Shown here in pieces: positions 6,287 to 8,308 of a DNA stretch of 8,308 bases. The first letter of the stretch is position 1, and every line of letters starts with the position of its first letter. A model generated the notes under the pieces. That model saw only the letters and a program-made list of their open reading frames with translations, did not search any database and was not told where the DNA came from. Origin of the DNA: an uncultured Wenzhouxiangella sp. (GTDB taxonomy: Bacteria; Pseudomonadota; Gammaproteobacteria; Xanthomonadales; Wenzhouxiangellaceae); contig CALEIM010000052.1 in NCBI GenBank assembly GCA_937876395.1, positions 1 through 8,308 of the forward strand, in the 5' to 3' direction. The translations under genes and the position numbers were made by a program.

Positions 6287-7106
6287 GAAAGTGCTCCAGA
6301 ATGGACTCGGCAATGCGTTCGGGGTGGACCATGTGCAGATGATGGCCGCCCGGGCAGGCCACGATGGGGCCGCGCTGAGGCACGGCAGCCAGTCTCAGCG
6401 ACATCGTGCGCTCGTCGAGCAGATCGCTGGGCGGATCGGAATGAATGTTGAGCACCGGCGCTTCGATATGCGCCAGCAGGTCAATCACCTGCGGCTCGGT
6501 ATAGCGGTGCCCGGTCGGCCAGCTCAGGCGCTGATCATGGCCCCACTGCCAGCCACCGTCCACTTCAATCAGGCCGCGCTCGGCCAGCAGACCGGCGGCC
6601 GGGGCGGTCAGATCGTTACCCTGGCAGCGGGCCGCCACGGCGTCTCCGCGGCTGGCGTGAACACGCCGCTCGCGCGGTTTCGAGCGGGCCACCGCGGTCT
6701 GCCAGGCCTCGGCGGTCTTGTCGGCCGGCGCGGACAGTGGCCCCAAACCTTCAATCAGGGCGAGTGAGGCGACCCGTTCGGGCGCGGCGGCCGCCACCAG
6801 CGTGGCGACGGCCCCGCCGAGCGAATGGCCGAGCAGACAGACGCGGTCCCAGCCCAGTGCGTCGAGCACGGCCAGCACGTCGAATGTGTAGTCATCGAAA
6901 TGGTAGTGCAGCCCGTCGGGGCGCCAGGCCGACTGGCCGTGGCCGGGAAAATCGATGGCGACCAGATCAACACCATCGAGCTGAGCGGCCAGTGGCCGGA
7001 AGGAGTTGGCGTTGTCAAGCCAGCCGTGCAGGGCCAGCACCGGGATATCACCGGCGTTGCGGCGCAGCGCGGCAATGCGTCCATCGAGCAGGTTGAGCGG
7101 CTCCAT
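6273..7106 (-). CDS. Alpha/beta hydrolase, SERHL-like
   Basis: A 277-residue cytoplasmic alpha/beta-fold hydrolase with a full catalytic set: oxyanion-hole HGW (27-29, in HGWLDNANSF), DFPGHGQS (52-59), the nucleophile elbow GHSLGG with Ser95 (93-98), a candidate acid Asp224 in HSDPPSD, and a histidine in PGGHHLHM (252-259, probably His255 or His256). HGWLDNANSF and the C-terminal wording recall the serine-hydrolase-like (SERHL) group, whose substrate is not established. Start: ATG 7106 shares one base with the uvrD stop (TGATG), preferred over an in-frame start at 7148 inside uvrD. It sits between uvrD and pyrF in a tightly overlapping operon, which says little about its substrate. Esterase, lactonase or other carboxylic ester activity are all possible. 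Confidence 0.9.
   Translation of the reverse strand: MEPLNLLDGRIAALRRNAGDIPVLALHGWLDNANSFRPLAAQLDGVDLVAIDFPGHGQSAWRPDGLHYHFDDYTFDVLAVLDALGWDRVCLLGHSLGGAVATLVAAAAPERVASLALIEGLGPLSAPADKTAEAWQTAVARSKPRERRVHASRGDAVAARCQGNDLTAPAAGLLAERGLIEVDGGWQWGHDQRLSWPTGHRYTEPQVIDLLAHIEAPVLNIHSDPPSDLLDERTMSLRLAAVPQRGPIVACPGGHHLHMVHPERIAESILEHFHATV
6287..6297 (-). promoter_or_regulatory. Shine-Dalgarno site of pyrF inside the hydrolase gene
   Basis: On the minus strand GGAG (6297-6294) is followed by seven bases and then ATG 6286. The site lies within the last codons of the hydrolase gene and decides the pyrF start in favour of the ATG over TTG 6313. Confidence 0.65.
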
Positions 7107-8308
7107 CAGCCCAAACGCTCCAGCGCGGCGTAGGCCAGCACCAGCCATTTGGGACCGGCCGACTCGAAATTGATCTGCACCCGGGCATTTTCGCCGCTGC
7201 CTTCCACGCCAATGACGGTACCGACGCCGAAGCGCTCGTGGCCGACCGTGGCACCGAGCTGAAAGGCGTGATCGCCGGGTGGTCCGGCGGAAAACGTCGC
7301 GACCGGTCCAGCAGGCTGCGGCCGCGGACGCACTTCCTCGATCAGCTCCCTGGGCAGCTCATCAAGAAAACGCGAAGGCCAACTGGTGCTGGTCTGACCG
7401 TGAAGCTGGCGCGATTCAGCGTAGCTCATGCACAGCTGGCGCATCGCACGGGTCATCCCGACATAGCACAGGCGACGCTCCTCGGCCAGCCGACCGGGGT
7501 CGTCAACGGATTTGTGGTGCGGGAACAGGCCCTCTTCCATGCCCGCCATGAACACCAGCGGAAACTCCAGGCCTTTGGCTGAATGCAGGGTCATCAGCTG
7601 CACACAGTCTTGCCATTGCTCGCCCTGGTGCTCGCCGGCCTCCAGCGCAGCCTGGGCCAGAAAAGACGCCAGCACGCTCAGGCCCGCCTGTTCATCTTCC
7701 AGCGGCTGGGCGAACGTCTCGGCGGCGCGCACCAGTTCAATCAGGTTTTCCTCGCGCGCCTCGGCCCGGTCAGGCGCTTCGCGCTGGGCATACCAGGCGG
7801 CAAGCTGGGACGATTCAACCACGGCGGCCAGCTTCTCGCCCAGCGCGCTGTCGGCAGTCTGGGCGGCCAGCTCGTCAACCTGCGCGATAAAAGCGGCCAC
7901 GGCGCGCCCGGCCCGCGCGCTGAAGGCGCCGCTTGCAAGCATCGCCCGGGTCGCGGCGAACAGAGAGGTGGCGTCAGCGCGCGCGCGTTCGCGAATGGCC
8001 TCGATGGTGCGCTCGCCAATGCCGCGCGCCGGCACGTTGACCACGCGCTCGAAGGCCGGATCATCGTCACGACTGTGCAGCAGCCGCAGGTAGGCCATGG
8101 CGTCCTTGATTTCGGCACGTTCGAAGAAGCGCTGACCACCGTAGACCCGGTAGGGTATTGCTTCGGCCAAAAGTCCGTGCTCGAACAGCCGCGACTGGGC
8201 ATTGGAGCGGTAGAGCACGGCGATCTCCGAGGCCGCCCCGCCCTGCTCAAGCCAGTCCTGGATGCGGGCGATGACGTAGTTGGCTTCTTCCTCGGCGCTC
8301 CAGGCGGC
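7106..8308 (-). CDS. uvrD: DNA helicase II UvrD, C-terminal part
   Basis: The frame is open to the right window edge, giving the last 400 residues of a superfamily 1A helicase that is about 720 long in E. coli; the Walker A half is outside. UvrD unwinds DNA 3' to 5' in nucleotide excision repair and methyl-directed mismatch repair. Visible in order: AVLYRSNAQSRLFE, YRVYGGQRFFERAEIKDAMAYLRLL (motif IV region), RVVNVPARGIGERT, VQLMTLHSAKGLEFP (motif V), GMEEGLFPH, and EERRLCYVGMTRAM (motif VI, arginine finger region). The C-terminal tail GATVGHERFGVGTVIGVEGSG to KWLVLAYAALERL matches the Tudor-like domain of UvrD and PcrA. The alignment I recall with E. coli UvrD is close throughout, which favours UvrD over Rep. 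The stop overlaps the hydrolase start by one base. Confidence 0.95.
   Translation of the reverse strand, partial: AAWSAEEEANYVIARIQDWLEQGGAASEIAVLYRSNAQSRLFEHGLLAEAIPYRVYGGQRFFERAEIKDAMAYLRLLHSRDDDPAFERVVNVPARGIGERTIEAIRERARADATSLFAATRAMLASGAFSARAGRAVAAFIAQVDELAAQTADSALGEKLAAVVESSQLAAWYAQREAPDRAEAREENLIELVRAAETFAQPLEDEQAGLSVLASFLAQAALEAGEHQGEQWQDCVQLMTLHSAKGLEFPLVFMAGMEEGLFPHHKSVDDPGRLAEERRLCYVGMTRAMRQLCMSYAESRQLHGQTSTSWPSRFLDELPRELIEEVRPRPQPAGPVATFSAGPPGDHAFQLGATVGHERFGVGTVIGVEGSGENARVQINFESAGPKWLVLAYAALERLG

Noticed and set aside
1..8308. CRISPR array, tRNA, rRNA or transposon ends
   Set aside because: No regularly spaced repeats, cloverleaf, rRNA-like sequence, transposase frame or terminal inverted repeats were seen on reading through.

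Overview
The window reads as ordinary, gene-dense chromosome of a GC-rich Gammaproteobacterium. PlsB-type glycerol-3-phosphate acyltransferase, UvrD and PyrF all look gammaproteobacterial. A pyrophosphate-dependent phosphofructokinase beside an adenosine-kinase-like PfkB protein suggests a lineage such as the Chromatiales, Wenzhouxiangellaceae or methanotroph-like groups. That placement is inference from gene content; no rRNA or other strong phylogenetic marker is present.

Layout, left to right. (1) Positions 1-1704, plus strand: the 3' part of a PfkB-family (adenosine-kinase-like) gene, followed almost without a gap by a PPi-dependent 6-phosphofructokinase. The conserved N-terminus of the latter lies upstream of every ATG, GTG or TTG in its frame, so a CTG start is likely. 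(2) Positions 1734-4250, minus strand: a complete plsB, convergent with the phosphofructokinase gene across about 29 bases. (3) Positions 4251-5569: a less GC-rich accessory segment. It holds a 364-base stretch with no confident gene (including a weak HsdM-like N-terminal fragment and a 10-base tandem duplication), one plus-strand flavodoxin-fold reductase gene, and a spacer with two hairpins that work as terminators on the minus strand. (4) Positions 5570-8308, minus strand: uvrD (5' end outside the window), an alpha/beta hydrolase and pyrF. These overlap one another by 1 and 14 bases and look like one translationally coupled operon ending at the terminators near 5400.

Functionally these are mostly housekeeping genes: reversible PPi-linked glycolysis and nucleoside phosphorylation, the first acylation step of phospholipid synthesis, DNA repair helicase, and the last step of UMP synthesis. 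I found no CRISPR array, tRNA, rRNA, transposase, integrase, or recognisable defence or secondary-metabolite system. The points most worth a second look are the non-canonical start of the phosphofructokinase and the compositionally distinct segment between plsB and pyrF.
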